Source: Sporosarcina sp. (GTDB lineage: Bacteria; Bacillota; Bacilli; Bacillales_A; Planococcaceae). From it: a DNA stretch of 64,000 bases. The notes beneath the pieces were generated by a model, which was not told where the DNA came from, ran no database searches, and saw only the letters and a list, made by a program, of their open reading frames with translations. A program made the position numbers and the translations under genes. This document shows, piece by piece, positions 47,439 through 62,340 of the stretch. The number at the start of each line of letters is the position of its first letter. Position 1 is the stretch's first letter. Where the stretch lies: assembly GCA_029257435.1 (NCBI GenBank), contig JARIBI010000058.1, positions 1 to 64,000 of the forward strand, given 5' to 3'.

Positions 47439-50195
47439 ATGGATTATAAAGACACGCTGCTTATGCCGAAAACGGACTTTCCGATGAGAGGCGGTTTACC
47501 AACGAAAGAACCGCAAATGCAAGAACAGTGGGAAAAAGACAACATGTATGCGAAAGTTCAGGAACGGACAAAGGGGAAACCGACGTTCATCTTGCATGAC
47601 GGACCTCCATATGCAAACGGAGACCTCCACATGGGTCACGCGCTTAACAAAGTTCTAAAAGACATTATCGTGCGTCATAAATCCATGACGGGCTTCCATG
47701 CACCGTACGTTCCAGGCTGGGACACACACGGTCTGCCAATTGAACAGGCACTTGTGAACAAAGGTGTAAAGCGTAAAGAGCACAGCATTGCTGAGTTCCG
47801 TGAAATGTGTAAAGACTATGCACTTACTCAAATCGACAACCAGCGCACACAATTTAAACGTCTGGGTGTTCGCGGTGATTGGGATAATCCATACATCACA
47901 TTAAAACCTGAATTTGAATCACGTCAAATTAAAGTATTCGGGGACATGGCGAAAAAAGGCTATATCTATAAAGGCTTAAAACCGGTCTACTGGTCCCCAT
48001 CTTCTGAAACAGCATTGGCTGAAGCGGAAATTGAATACCAAGACAAAAAGTCCCCATCCATCTACGTGAGCTTCCCAGTCCGTGATGGCAAAGGGGTATT
48101 AGAGTCTGACGTCACTATCTTAATCTGGACAACAACGCCATGGACAATTCCATCAAACTTAGGAATTTCGGTACACCCTGACTTTGTTTATACAATTGTA
48201 GAAGCAAATGATAAAAAGTTCTTAGTCGCAAAAGACTTGGTTGAAGGTCTTGCTGCTGAACTTGGGTGGGAAGATTACACGACAGCAAGGGAGTTCAAAG
48301 GACGCGAACTCGAGCGTATCACTGCGAGTCACCCGATTTACGATCGTGAATCACTTGTGATGCTCGGTGAACACGTAACAGCTGATGCTGGTACGGGGTG
48401 TGTTCATACAGCTCCAGGACACGGTGAAGATGACTTCTACGTTGCGAAACAGTATGGACTTGGGGTCTTATCTCCAATTAACGACCGTGGGGTTATGACT
48501 GCAGAAGCCCCATTGTTTGAAGGACTTTTCTATGAGGATGCTAACAAAGCAGTTACTGAGAAATTGAAAGAAGTTGGAGCACTTGAAAAGCTCTCATTCT
48601 TCACTCACTCATATCCGCATGACTGGCGTACGAAAAAGCCGGTTATTTACCGTGCTACTGCTCAGTGGTTTGCGTCGATTGAATCATTCCGGGATGAACT
48701 GCTTGAAGCGATCCGCAAGACGGACTTCACGCCATCTTGGGGGGAGACACGACTCTATAATATGGTGCGCGACCGCGGTGACTGGTGTATTTCACGTCAG
48801 CGCGTGTGGGGTGTTCCGATTCCTGTGTTCTATGCGGAAGATGGCGAACCGATTATTACGGATGAAACAATCGATCACATCTCAACGTTGTTCCGTGAAC
48901 ACGGTTCTAACATTTGGTTCGAGTGGGATACGAAAGATTTGCTGCCGAAAGACTTCTCTCATGAAGGCAGTCCTAACGGAACATTTACGAAAGAAACGGA
49001 CATTATGGACGTTTGGTTCGACTCAGGTTCTACACACCAAGGTGTTCTTGTGGAGCGTGATGATCTTTCATATCCAGCTGATCTTTATCTAGAAGGATCT
49101 GACCAGTATCGCGGATGGTTCAACTCTTCTTTGACAACAAGTGTAGCAATTAACGGAATTGCACCCTATAAAGGCTTGCTAAGCCACGGGTTCACGCTGG
49201 ACGGTGAAGGGCGCAAGATGAGTAAATCAATTGGCAACGTTATTCTTCCTTCTAAAGTGACGAACCAATTCGGAGCGGATATCCTGCGTCTTTGGGTATC
49301 TTCAGTGGATTACACAGCAGACGTTCGCGTTTCTGATTCGAACTTCAAGCAAGTTTCTGAAGTGTATCGGAAAATCCGGAACACCGTCCGTTTCCTTCAC
49401 GGAAATACGTCTGACTTCACACCAGGTACAGATACGGTTGCATTTGAAGACTTGCGTCCAGTGGACCAGTACGTGTATGTGAAACTTCAAGATTTGATTC
49501 GTGATGTTAGAACTGCGTATGAACAATATGAATTTGCAAATGTGTATCATGCGATTAATTCGTTCTGTACAGGAACGTTAAGCTCGTTCTATCTTGATAT
49601 TGCAAAAGATGTCGTATATATCGAAGCGGCGAATCATCCGCACCGACGTGCGATGCAAACAGTCATGTATGATTCTCTTCTTTCATTATTGAAACTTGCT
49701 GCACCAATCTTGCCACATACAGCTGACGAAATGTGGGCTTACTTGGAACACGAAACAGCAGAAAGTATTCAGCTTACAGACATGCCTGAAGCTAAGGAAC
49801 TTGAAGCGTCTGACCTTCGTGTACAGTTTGACCAGTTAATGCTCGTACGTGATGATGTGTTGAAAGCGCTGGAAGAAGCGCGAAACAACAAAGTTATTGG
49901 TAAATCCCTAGAGGCACACGTAACTGTAGCTGTTCGTGAAGATCTTGCTTCACTATTTGAAACAAAAGAAATCGACTTTGCTCAATTCTTCATTGTTTCG
50001 AAATTCAGTGCAGTACTAGCGTCTGAGTTACCGGAAAACGCAGTTTCACTTGCAACAGGTCAAGTTGCAGTGGATAAAGCATCTGGTGAAAAGTGTGAAC
50101 GCTGCTGGACAATTTCAGAGACAGTTGGTTCAAACGCCGATTATCCTGAGTTGTGTGAGCGTTGCGCAGACGTTGTTGCGCATCATTATGCTTAA
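47439..50195 (+). CDS. ileS: Isoleucyl-tRNA synthetase
   Basis: [23 protein letters not shown] (HIGH), [10 protein letters not shown] (KMSKS), C-terminal zinc motif; start 47439. Confidence 0.98.
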   Translation: MDYKDTLLMPKTDFPMRGGLPTKEPQMQEQWEKDNMYAKVQERTKGKPTFILHDGPPYANGDLHMGHALNKVLKDIIVRHKSMTGFHAPYVPGWDTHGLPIEQALVNKGVKRKEHSIAEFREMCKDYALTQIDNQRTQFKRLGVRGDWDNPYITLKPEFESRQIKVFGDMAKKGYIYKGLKPVYWSPSSETALAEAEIEYQDKKSPSIYVSFPVRDGKGVLESDVTILIWTTTPWTIPSNLGISVHPDFVYTIVEANDKKFLVAKDLVEGLAAELGWEDYTTAREFKGRELERITASHPIYDRESLVMLGEHVTADAGTGCVHTAPGHGEDDFYVAKQYGLGVLSPINDRGVMTAEAPLFEGLFYEDANKAVTEKLKEVGALEKLSFFTHSYPHDWRTKKPVIYRATAQWFASIESFRDELLEAIRKTDFTPSWGETRLYNMVRDRGDWCISRQRVWGVPIPVFYAEDGEPIITDETIDHISTLFREHGSNIWFEWDTKDLLPKDFSHEGSPNGTFTKETDIMDVWFDSGSTHQGVLVERDDLSYPADLYLEGSDQYRGWFNSSLTTSVAINGIAPYKGLLSHGFTLDGEGRKMSKSIGNVILPSKVTNQFGADILRLWVSSVDYTADVRVSDSNFKQVSEVYRKIRNTVRFLHGNTSDFTPGTDTVAFEDLRPVDQYVYVKLQDLIRDVRTAYEQYEFANVYHAINSFCTGTLSSFYLDIAKDVVYIEAANHPHRRAMQTVMYDSLLSLLKLAAPILPHTADEMWAYLEHETAESIQLTDMPEAKELEASDLRVQFDQLMLVRDDVLKALEEARNNKVIGKSLEAHVTVAVREDLASLFETKEIDFAQFFIVSKFSAVLASELPENAVSLATGQVAVDKASGEKCERCWTISETVGSNADYPELCERCADVVAHHYA

Positions 50196-50205
50196 TAACT
50201 AAACA

Positions 50206-50247
50206 GGCGCTGCAATCCGTCTATTCGGGTCTTGCAGCGTCTTTTTT
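50206..50247 (+). terminator. Terminator after ileS
   Basis: CGCTGCAATCCGTCTATTCGGGTCTTGCAGCGTCTTTTTTC. Confidence 0.75.
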
Positions 50248-50328
50248 CATTCATACCTGTTTGACTTGCGCGTGATGGGTTAGGGTATGATAAACTAAAC
50301 AAGATACTGCAGGACGGAGGGAATCAGG

Positions 50329-50808
50329 TTGTTCATTTATTATGGTATTGCAGCACTTGTTATTTTGGTCGATCAGCTGACAAAATGGCTGGTCGCTGCT
50401 AATATGGAAATCGGAGAACGAATTCCTTTAATCGAACCGTATCTAGGCTTACTGTCTCACCGGAATCGCGGTGCGGCATGGGGCATGCTGGAAGGTCAAA
50501 TGTGGTTATTTGCAATTGTTACGATTGTCGTCGTTGGCGGAATCGTTTATTACTTTCAAAAAGAGGCAAAGAACGAACCGTTATTTGCATGGAGTTTAAT
50601 GTTATTGCTAGGCGGCGCTGTCGGAAACTTTATTGACCGAATGGCAAGGGGCGAAGTGGTAGACTTTGTCAACGTTCTTATCCCGGTCATTAACTATGAT
50701 TTCCCAATATTTAACGTAGCCGATGCAGCATTGACTGCAGGCGTTGTACTCGTGATCCTTCATTTGATTTTAGACGAAAAAAAGAACAAGAAAGATAAGG
50801 TGGCATAA
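50329..50808 (+). CDS. lspA: Lipoprotein signal peptidase
   Basis: DQLTKWLV, NRGAAWGM, GAVGNFIDRM, FNVADAALTAG; TTG start. Confidence 0.96.
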   Translation: MFIYYGIAALVILVDQLTKWLVAANMEIGERIPLIEPYLGLLSHRNRGAAWGMLEGQMWLFAIVTIVVVGGIVYYFQKEAKNEPLFAWSLMLLLGGAVGNFIDRMARGEVVDFVNVLIPVINYDFPIFNVADAALTAGVVLVILHLILDEKKNKKDKVA

Positions 50809-51722
50809 TGGAACAGTTTCAATATGTAATTGAAGAACAGACAGCAGGTGAGCGAATCGATAAGGCGCTGGCAACTGCAAATCCAGATTGGTCACGGACT
50901 CTTATTCAGCAATGGGTAAAAGACGGGATTGTCTTAGTGAATGGCGGTACAGTAAAACCAAATTATAAGGTGAAAGCTGGAGATGCACTTACCGTCGATG
51001 AACCGGCGCCGGAAGAACTTAATATTCCTGCTGAAGATTTAAATCTTGAAATTGTCTATGAAGACAGCGATGTTCTTGTTGTTAATAAACGCAGCGGAAT
51101 GGTAGTACATCCCGCACCTGGACATACAACAGGGACATTAGTGAACGGACTTATGCATCATTGTACAGATCTGTCTGGCATTAATGGCATCATGAGACCG
51201 GGGATTGTACACCGTATTGATAAAGATACATCGGGACTGCTTATGGTCGCTAAAAATGATAAAGCGCATACTTCACTCGTTAATCAGCTCGTGGAAAAAT
51301 CAGTAACACGTGTCTATACCGCACTCGTTCACGGACATATTCCACATGATAATGGTACAATTGATGCACCTATAGGAAGAAATCAAAAGGACCGTCAAAG
51401 CATGTCTGTTGAAAATACAGGTAAACATGCGGTCACACACTTCAAAGTGCTGGAGCGATTTGGAGACTTTACACTTGTGGAGTGCCGTTTGGAAACAGGG
51501 AGAACACATCAAATTCGTGTCCATATGAAATACATTGGCCATCCTCTTGCCGGAGATCCAAAATATGGTCCAAAGAAAACAATCGAATTTGATGGACAAG
51601 TTCTTCACGCCGGTACGCTTGGTTTTGTTCATCCAGTAACTGAAGAATATATGGAGTTTAAAGCTCCTTTACCAGAAGACTTCGAGCAATTACTGAATGA
51701 AATGAAGTCTAAAAAAGGTTGA
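50808..51722 (+). CDS. rluD: RluD-family 23S rRNA pseudouridine synthase
   Basis: S4 domain, GIVHRIDKDTSGLLMVAKND, RLETGRTHQIRVHMKYIGHPLAGDPKYG. Confidence 0.94.
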   Translation: MEQFQYVIEEQTAGERIDKALATANPDWSRTLIQQWVKDGIVLVNGGTVKPNYKVKAGDALTVDEPAPEELNIPAEDLNLEIVYEDSDVLVVNKRSGMVVHPAPGHTTGTLVNGLMHHCTDLSGINGIMRPGIVHRIDKDTSGLLMVAKNDKAHTSLVNQLVEKSVTRVYTALVHGHIPHDNGTIDAPIGRNQKDRQSMSVENTGKHAVTHFKVLERFGDFTLVECRLETGRTHQIRVHMKYIGHPLAGDPKYGPKKTIEFDGQVLHAGTLGFVHPVTEEYMEFKAPLPEDFEQLLNEMKSKKG

Positions 51723-51783
51723 CGTAAAGATTTTTAACCTGTATGCTTATTGTAGAAACTTAATAGCGAGCCTTTAACGCCAA

Positions 51784-51899
51784 TCCAGAGAGGTTGGGAA
51801 GGATGCACGTTGTTCAGAGTCACGCTTGCGAGCGCGGACTGCTGAATTCTATTTACGCACGTAAACCTTCCTGCCAGAAAGACGGCCGGAAGGTTTTTT
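51784..51899 (+). promoter_or_regulatory. PyrR-responsive attenuator upstream of pyrR
   Basis: PyrR binding loop TCCAGAGAGGTT 51784-51795, terminator AAACCTTCCTGCC...GGCCGGAAGGTTTTTT 51863-51899. Confidence 0.85.
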
Positions 51900-51927
51900 G
51901 TATGTAAAAACCAACGTTAAAGGTTAG

Positions 51928-52521
<594 letters not shown>

Positions 52522-52548
52522 TAGAAAACTGCTTGGAGGCCATTAGAA

Positions 52549-53862
52549 ATGTCAGAAAAAGTATTGGATATCCATGAAAAACCCGCAAGTGGAAAATGGC
52601 TTGCACTAAGTCTCCAGCACATGTTCGCGATGTTCGGTGCAACAATCTTAGTCCCGCAACTCGTTGGACTTAGCCCGGCAATTGCTTTACTTACAAGTGG
52701 TATTGCTACACTCATTTTTGTTGTTGTTACTCAAGGTAAAGTTCCAGCATACCTTGGCTCTTCCTTTGCTTTCATCGTCCCGATTCAAGTCGCGACTGAA
52801 ACTGGCGGAATTGGAAGTGCGATGATTGGAAGTATGTTCGTGGCTCTGGTCTATGCAATCGTGTCCCTCGTCATTTGGAAGACAGGACATAATTGGATCA
52901 TGAATATTTTACCCCCGGTTGTGGTGGGCCCGGTTATCATGGTTATTGGACTCGCCGTGGCTCCGACTGCAGTTGGCATGGCGAGCCGTATAGATATTGA
53001 CGGAGTGTCAACATACAGTCTTCTTCATTTCTCAGCAGCCATAGTCACACTAGCGGCAGCAATCATTTGTCTTATGTTTTTCCGGGGCGTCATCAGCTTA
53101 ATGCCGGTGTTAATTGGAATAATCATAGGCTATCTTTACTCAGCAGCAATCGGCATTTTGAATTTCCAGCCAGTACTTGAGGCGAAGTGGTTTGCAGTCC
53201 CAGAGTTCTTAATACCAGGAGTCGATTACAATTTTGTTGTCACACCAACGCTGCTGTTCGTCATGGTACCAATTGCGATTGTGACGATTTCAGAGCACAT
53301 CGGTCACCAACTCGTATTAGGAAAAGTAGTGGAACGTGACTTCATCCGCGATCCGGGATTAAACCGCTCTCTATTAGGTGATGGAATTGGAACACTCATA
53401 AGTGGATTGCTCGGAGGACCGCCAAAAACGACTTACGGTGAAAATATCGGAGTTATGGCGATTACACGAGTATATAGTGTCCATGTCATCGTTGGGGCTG
53501 CAGTGTTCGCTATTCTATTCTCTTTCATGGGAAAAGTAATGGCACTGATTGCAACCATTCCAACAGCGGTACTTGGAGGGATTTCTATCCTGCTCTTCGG
53601 AATTATTGCATCATCCGGTTTGCGAATGCTTGTGGATCACCAAGTGGACTTTGATAAGCAGCGGAATCTTGTCATCACATCTGTCATTCTCGTCATTGGA
53701 ATCGGCGGTGCATCCATCAACTTCAGCGACACTTTCCATATCGAAGGCATGGCGCTGGCTGCAATCGTAGGTGTACTCCTGAACTTAGTGCTCCCGGGAC
53801 GTGAAAAGAATAAGTTGGAGGATGTTCAAGAAGAACCTTTATGGACAGATAAAGAAAACTAA
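52549..53862 (+). CDS. pyrP: Uracil permease
   Basis: NCS2 family: LQHMFAMFGATILVPQLVGLSPAIALLTSGI, GGPPKTTYGENIGVMAITRVYS. Confidence 0.95.
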   Translation: MSEKVLDIHEKPASGKWLALSLQHMFAMFGATILVPQLVGLSPAIALLTSGIATLIFVVVTQGKVPAYLGSSFAFIVPIQVATETGGIGSAMIGSMFVALVYAIVSLVIWKTGHNWIMNILPPVVVGPVIMVIGLAVAPTAVGMASRIDIDGVSTYSLLHFSAAIVTLAAAIICLMFFRGVISLMPVLIGIIIGYLYSAAIGILNFQPVLEAKWFAVPEFLIPGVDYNFVVTPTLLFVMVPIAIVTISEHIGHQLVLGKVVERDFIRDPGLNRSLLGDGIGTLISGLLGGPPKTTYGENIGVMAITRVYSVHVIVGAAVFAILFSFMGKVMALIATIPTAVLGGISILLFGIIASSGLRMLVDHQVDFDKQRNLVITSVILVIGIGGASINFSDTFHIEGMALAAIVGVLLNLVLPGREKNKLEDVQEEPLWTDKEN

Positions 53863-53879
53863 ATACGTTAGACCTTTTA

Positions 53880-53977
53880 ACATTGTTCAGAGAAACAAGG
53901 AAAGGTTTATGTGACAGGGACTGTTCAAGGGACCTGCATACATAAATGGCCTTCCTACATGCTGGGAAGGCTTTTTT
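53880..53977 (+). promoter_or_regulatory. PyrR-responsive attenuator between pyrP and pyrB
   Basis: TTCAGAGAAACAAGG anti-antiterminator loop near 53886 and terminator GCCTTCC-TACATGCTG-GGAAGGCTTTTTT 53949-53977. Confidence 0.8.
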
Positions 53978-54011
53978 AAGACCTTCCCCTAACTAAGAGG
54001 AGGACGACAAA

Positions 54012-54923
54012 ATGGATAACTTACTTACTATGAAACAATTTAACGAAGAGAATATTATGGAGATCTTGAATTATGCGGAGTACTTGAAGCGTCATGGAAT
54101 TCGAGAATTGCCCGGGAAATATTTAGTGAGCAACTTGTTTTTTGAGCCTAGTACACGCACAAAGCTAAGCTTCGAAATCGCTGAACGAAAATTGGGATTA
54201 GAAATTATCCAGTTTGATCCAGGTCATTCAAGCACGACTAAGGGAGAAACGCTATTCGATACTGTTAAGACATTGGAAGCACTTGGTGTAAACGCAGTCG
54301 TTATCCGACACCCTGAAAAAGAATATTACAAACAACTGGATGGTATAAAAATCCCAGTATTTAATGGCGGAGATGGAACGGGGCAGCATCCAAGTCAATC
54401 GCTACTGGATTTATTTACCATCAAGGAAGAGTTCGGTTACTTCCAAGGACTTAATGTAGTGATTGCTGGAGATTTGTCACACAGCCGAGTTGCGGCTTCT
54501 AACGCAGAGGCATTGCAAAAACTAGGTGCGAACGTACAATTTGTCTGCCCGGATGAATGGTCAGGTGATTATGAGACACTTTCTGGCTGGGACAATGTAA
54601 TTGAGCAAGCTGACGTTGTGATGCTGCTAAGAGTACAGCATGAGCGTCATGATGAAAAGATGAGCTTTACTAAAGACCAGTATCATACACAATATGGATT
54701 GACTGCAGACCGTGCAGCGATGATGAAGGATCATGCAATTATCATGCATCCAGCGCCAATCAACTGGGGAGTGGAGATCGCAGAGTCATTGACAACTCAT
54801 CCAAAACTCCGTGTCTATGAAGCGGTTGAAAATGGCGTCTATATTCGCGCTGCTGCGATGGAAATGATCTTACGAGGAGGAAATGTTCATGCACAAGCTG
54901 CTCCGAAATATATGGCTATTTGA
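54012..54923 (+). CDS. pyrB: Aspartate carbamoyltransferase catalytic subunit
   Basis: [36 protein letters not shown]. Confidence 0.98.
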   Translation: MDNLLTMKQFNEENIMEILNYAEYLKRHGIRELPGKYLVSNLFFEPSTRTKLSFEIAERKLGLEIIQFDPGHSSTTKGETLFDTVKTLEALGVNAVVIRHPEKEYYKQLDGIKIPVFNGGDGTGQHPSQSLLDLFTIKEEFGYFQGLNVVIAGDLSHSRVAASNAEALQKLGANVQFVCPDEWSGDYETLSGWDNVIEQADVVMLLRVQHERHDEKMSFTKDQYHTQYGLTADRAAMMKDHAIIMHPAPINWGVEIAESLTTHPKLRVYEAVENGVYIRAAAMEMILRGGNVHAQAAPKYMAI

Positions 54924-56163
54924 TGAAACTTCACAAGATTTAAAGGATGTACGCGTACAAGACGGTAAGATTGCAGAAATCGGACAAAACTTGGAAGTAA
55001 AAGGTGCCGAAGTGATTGAAGGAAACGGTTATTGCCTGGCACCAGGATTTGTCGATGTTCATGTACATTTACGCGAGCCGGGCGGGGAGCACAAAGAAAC
55101 AATTGAGAGTGGAACGAAAGCTGCTGCTAAAGGCGGTTACACAACCATCTGTGCGATGCCAAATACACGTCCTGTTCCAGACACAATTAAAAATATTGAA
55201 CACGTGAACGAGTTAATTAAAAAGAATGCAGTAATTCGTGTGTTACCATATGCATCGATTACGATTCGAGAAGCTGGAAAAGAGCGCACGAATTTAGCAG
55301 AACTAAAAGAACACGGAGCATTCGCATTTACGGATGACGGCGTAGGTATTCAACAAGCCGGAATGATGCTCGAGACCATGAAAGACGCGGTAAAATTGAA
55401 CATGGCTGTTGTTGCACACTGTGAAGATAATACACTCATTTATGGAGGAGCGATGCACGAAGGGATCCGGAATAAGGAACTCGGACTTCCGGGAATTCCA
55501 TCTGTTGCAGAATCCGTCCATATTGCACGTGATATTCTTCTTGCTGAAGCTGCAGGTGCACATTATCATGTTTGCCATGTTAGCACGAAAGAATCCGTTC
55601 GTGTCATCCGTGACGCAAAACGAGCTGGTGTCCATGTTACTGCTGAAGTGACGCCTCACCATTTATTGCTGACAGAACATGATATTCCTGAAGATGATGC
55701 TGCTTGGAAGATGAACCCTCCATTGCGTGGAAACGAAGACTTGGCGGCACTGAGAGAAGGATTGCTTGACGGAACACTAGATTTCATTGCAACGGATCAT
55801 GCGCCGCATAGTGCGGAAGAAAAGGCTGCAGGATTCAAAACAGCACCGTTCGGAATTACAGGATTTGAAACAGCATTCCCATTGCTTTATACAAATTTCG
55901 TGAAAAACGGAGATTGGACATTGAAACAGCTTATCGACTGGTTTGCTAAAAAACCATGTGACGTATTCGACCTTCCATATGGTTCAATTGAAGAAGGGGC
56001 TATTGCTGATCTGGTACTGCTCGATTTGACTACTGAACAGGCCATTGACCCGACTTCGTTTTTGTCAAAAGGAAAAAATACCCCGTTTACAGGAGTAACT
56101 TGTACGGGATGGCCAGTGTTGACAATGTATGGCGGTGAAACGGTCTATTCCGTGCAAAAGTGA
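54883..56163 (+). CDS. pyrC: Dihydroorotase
   Basis: [37 protein letters not shown]; overlaps pyrB end. Confidence 0.98.
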   Translation: MFMHKLLRNIWLFDETSQDLKDVRVQDGKIAEIGQNLEVKGAEVIEGNGYCLAPGFVDVHVHLREPGGEHKETIESGTKAAAKGGYTTICAMPNTRPVPDTIKNIEHVNELIKKNAVIRVLPYASITIREAGKERTNLAELKEHGAFAFTDDGVGIQQAGMMLETMKDAVKLNMAVVAHCEDNTLIYGGAMHEGIRNKELGLPGIPSVAESVHIARDILLAEAAGAHYHVCHVSTKESVRVIRDAKRAGVHVTAEVTPHHLLLTEHDIPEDDAAWKMNPPLRGNEDLAALREGLLDGTLDFIATDHAPHSAEEKAAGFKTAPFGITGFETAFPLLYTNFVKNGDWTLKQLIDWFAKKPCDVFDLPYGSIEEGAIADLVLLDLTTEQAIDPTSFLSKGKNTPFTGVTCTGWPVLTMYGGETVYSVQK

Positions 56164-56202
56164 GGACCGGATTGATCGAGTGAGATGAAGGAGGGTTCTT
56201 GC

Positions 56203-58596
<2,394 letters not shown>

Positions 58597-58600
<4 letters not shown>

Positions 58601-59229
58601 TGACTAAACAAGAAATCGCTAAAATTCTATTGCACGTAGGTGCTGTAACACTTAGTCCGGATGAGCCTTTCACATGGGCATCAGGCATTCAATCACCCAT
58701 CTATTGTGATAACCGACTTATCATGTCAGACCCAGGCGGCAGAAGAAGGATTGCTGAAGGAATGGCTGCTTCCATTAAAGCGAATTATCCGGAAACAACA
58801 GTCATTGCAGGGACTGCTACAGCCGGTATCCCGCATGCGGCATGGATTGCAGATATTTTAGGGTTGCCGATGGTCTATGTTCGTTCAAAAGCAAAAGGTC
58901 ACGGACGGAGTAAGCAGATCGAAGGGAAAGTAAAGCCGGAAGACCGGGCTGTCATCGTGGAAGATTTAATTTCTACTGGCGGGAGCAGCTTGACTGCTGC
59001 GGATGCATTAACAGAAGCTGGCGTTCAAGTGGAAGGTGTTGTCTCCATCTTTACATATGGATTGGAAAGTGCTGATCAAGCATTTGAAAAAGCTGGATTA
59101 TCTTATACCAGCCTTACAGATTTCAATGCCCTCGCAGAAGTGGCAACTCGTTCCGGAGCAATCCGCGAAGGATCTGTTGCCCCTCTCCTTGACTGGCACC
59201 AAAAATTAAAATCTGGCACTTTGCAATAA
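58597..59229 (+). CDS. pyrE: Orotate phosphoribosyltransferase
   Basis: FTWASGIQSPIYCDNRL, AVIVEDLISTGGSSLTAADAL. Confidence 0.97.
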
Positions 59230-59233
59230 TTGA

Positions 59234-59269
59234 CAGAAGCTGGCGTTTTACGCTGAGCTTCTTTTTTTA
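59234..59269 (+). terminator. Terminator after pyrE (pyr operon end)
   Basis: AGAAGCTGGCG-TTTTA-CGCTGAGCTTCTTTTTTT. Confidence 0.75.
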
Positions 59270-59376
59270 TGAGAATTTTTAAATCGACAGCATTTGACAG
59301 ATGTCGTTTAGTAGTGAGGATTGAAAATATATGTAGATTTGTGGCGATCCGCAGAGGAAGTTGTTTCGAGAAGTTG

Positions 59377-59527
59377 GTTTATGAGCGTTTTTGTCGGTTT
59401 TATGATCCTATTTTGGAGTTTATGAGCGCATTATGTGTTTTATGATCACAATTTGTGATTTATGAGCTTTTTCGACAATATATGATCACTTTCTCGTATT
59501 TATGAGCAAATTCCGTAATTTATGATC
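59377..59527. repeat. Periodic intergenic repeat: eight TATGAGC/TATGATC heptamers alternating at 20-bp spacing
   Basis: Heptamers start at 59380, 59401, 59421, 59441, 59461, 59481, 59501, 59521; GAGC and GATC strictly alternate. Confidence 0.95.
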
Positions 59528-59545
59528 ACACTTACCAAATAACGT

Positions 59546-59580
59546 AAAAAACCCAGCAAGGCGGGGAGCCGTGCTGGGTC
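59546..59580 (-). terminator. Terminator of rqcH (minus strand)
   Basis: Minus strand ACCCAGCACGGCTCCCCGCCTTGCTGGGTTTTTT. Confidence 0.85.
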
Positions 59581-59583
59581 AGG

Positions 59584-61275
59584 TTATGCTTTTAATTGCC
59601 GTACGACATCTACATCGGGTGTGACGAAAATCGTTTTTTGTTCAAAGTAGATGACAAACCCAGGTTTTGACCCATTGGGCTTTTTCACGTGACGAACTTC
59701 TGTGAAATCGACTGGAACGGATGCTGATCCCCGTGCCTTACTGAAATAGGCAGCGAGCGTGGCAGCTTCTTGAATCGTTTGTTCGCTCGGCTCCTCATCG
59801 TGAATGACTACGTGTGATCCCGGGATATCTTTGGTATGCAGCCAAATATGGTTGCGGGCAGCGAGCTTTGAAGTCAGCCAATCATTTTGTCGGTTATTTT
59901 TCCCGACTGAGATTTTTATACCATCTGACGACTGATAGGATTCGGGCATCGGTTTCTTAGGCTTCACTTTTTTCTTGCCTTTTCGAGCTTTCATGAGGCC
60001 CAGTTCTGCAAGTTCGTCCCGGATTTCATCGATATCATCAGTCGATGCCTGCATGACTTGCTGTTTCACCATTTCAAAATACTCGATGTCTTCGCGGGCT
60101 TTTTCCAATTGACTTGCAAGTTGAATTAAGGCATTCTTCGCTTTTGTATACTTTGAAAAATATCGCTGAGCATTGTCAATCACGGATTTGCGTGGATCCA
60201 GCTGAATGGTCACAGTTGTTCCTTGCTCATAATAGTTATCAACAACGGCTTCTTTTTGCCCTTTTTCAATCGCATAACTGTTTGCTGTAAGAAGTTCTCC
60301 GTAAAGTTGGAACGTATCCAAGCGTCCTGCATCATTGCGTTCCTTTTCCAGCTTTTGCACTTTCAACTTCAGTTTTGCAATTTCGTTATCCAGCCAGCGC
60401 TCTAGATCGGCCGCCTGCGCTTTCACACGTTCTCGAACTGCACGGGCAAAGTAGACTTTGTCGAGCAATTCTCCGAGAGTCGGATAAACTGTCGCAGTCC
60501 CTTCTGTAAACCTCAGCTCAGCTGCAGAGAATAATAACTTCCCCTCCTTTTCCACAGTGTTCGGATGAAAAGGACCTTCTGAAAAGATCTGAACGAATGA
60601 CTGATAGGTCTCATATGCAGACGACCCGCCGGAATTGGTTAAACGGTATAGCAGTTCCTCCGCATGGACCGGTGAAAACCCCGATAGCTCTTGAACAACA
60701 GCTTTAGGAGTATCAAACGATGGAAGTAATTGTTCAAACTCTTCTTGAGTAAGTGTAAATGGATTGCGTTTATCTTGCGGCGGTGCTGGAATGTAAGGTT
60801 GCCCTGGCATAATGGTACGATAGCTATTTACACTTGGCGGCAAGTGTTTCATGCTGTCGATAATCATGTCTCGTTCCGGATCAATCAGTAAGAAGTTACT
60901 GTGACGTCCCATGATTTCAAATATGATTGCCCGTTCCATATCATCGCCAATTTCGTTTTTTGACCGAATCTTAAACTTTAAGATTCGGTCTGTTCCCATT
61001 TGTTCAACCGCTGTAATTGTGCCGCCTTCCAAGTGTTTTCGAAGTGTCATACAAAACATTGGAGGTTCTTTTGGGTTTTGAATTGTTTCTTCTGTAAATT
61101 GCACGCGCGCATAGGAGGGGTGAACCGAAAAAAGCAACTTTCGGTTTTGACCGCCTGCACGGATAATGAATACGGTTTCTTGTGCGTTTGGTTGGTGAAT
61201 CTTTGTGATTCTCCCATTTTCAATCGTTTGTAGTTCGCGTTTCATCGCGGTTGAGAACAACCCGTCAAATGCCAT
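59584..61275 (-). CDS. rqcH: NFACT family protein, Rqc2 homolog RqcH (YloA)
   Basis: MAFDGLFSTAMKRELQ, NDWLTSKLAARNHIWLHTKDIPGSHVVI (NFACT-R); start 61275 preferred over 61314. Confidence 0.93.
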   Translation of the reverse strand: MAFDGLFSTAMKRELQTIENGRITKIHQPNAQETVFIIRAGGQNRKLLFSVHPSYARVQFTEETIQNPKEPPMFCMTLRKHLEGGTITAVEQMGTDRILKFKIRSKNEIGDDMERAIIFEIMGRHSNFLLIDPERDMIIDSMKHLPPSVNSYRTIMPGQPYIPAPPQDKRNPFTLTQEEFEQLLPSFDTPKAVVQELSGFSPVHAEELLYRLTNSGGSSAYETYQSFVQIFSEGPFHPNTVEKEGKLLFSAAELRFTEGTATVYPTLGELLDKVYFARAVRERVKAQAADLERWLDNEIAKLKLKVQKLEKERNDAGRLDTFQLYGELLTANSYAIEKGQKEAVVDNYYEQGTTVTIQLDPRKSVIDNAQRYFSKYTKAKNALIQLASQLEKAREDIEYFEMVKQQVMQASTDDIDEIRDELAELGLMKARKGKKKVKPKKPMPESYQSSDGIKISVGKNNRQNDWLTSKLAARNHIWLHTKDIPGSHVVIHDEEPSEQTIQEAATLAAYFSKARGSASVPVDFTEVRHVKKPNGSKPGFVIYFEQKTIFVTPDVDVVRQLKA

Positions 61276-61399
61276 GTGAATTCCTCTTTCTTTTCGTTTC
61301 CTCCATTTTAGCACTACGCGCCAAACATATGGTATAATACGAATACAAACTTCGGATCGAACTGGATTAGGGCTGATTTGAATGGAGAGACTACATTAG

Positions 61400-62029
<630 letters not shown>

Positions 62030-62033
62030 AACA

Positions 62034-62258
62034 ATGTTATATCCATCTGTTGATTCACTGAAAGAGAAAATCGATTCAAAGTACACGCTCGTCTCACTTG
62101 CTGCAAAGAGAGCCCGCGAAATGCAAGAAAAGAAAGACGAGCAGCTAGTTTCCTACACATCACATAAAAATGTCGGCAAAGCACTTGAAGAAGTAGCAGC
62201 AGGCATGCTTCATAAACGCAAGACGGACGCTTCCGTTGTCTATGAGGACGAAATTTAA
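62034..62258 (+). CDS. rpoZ: RNA polymerase omega subunit
   Basis: [30 protein letters not shown]. Confidence 0.95.
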   Translation: MLYPSVDSLKEKIDSKYTLVSLAAKRAREMQEKKDEQLVSYTSHKNVGKALEEVAAGMLHKRKTDASVVYEDEI

Positions 62259-62340
62259 ACGTACTTGAGTTGAATACACATATGGAAGCTCCCTTAGAAA
62301 ATGTACTTTCTTTGGGAGTTTGTCATTTTCGGGGAGGATG

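Noticed and set aside
48574-49092. 172-aa plus-strand ORF inside ileS
   Set aside because: Out-of-frame shadow ORF within the conserved ileS coding region.
59377-59527. CRISPR array interpretation of the periodic repeat
   Set aside because: Conserved element is only ~7-9 bp with 20-bp period and two alternating versions; no repeat of 23+ bp, no unique ~30-bp spacers, no cas genes in the window.
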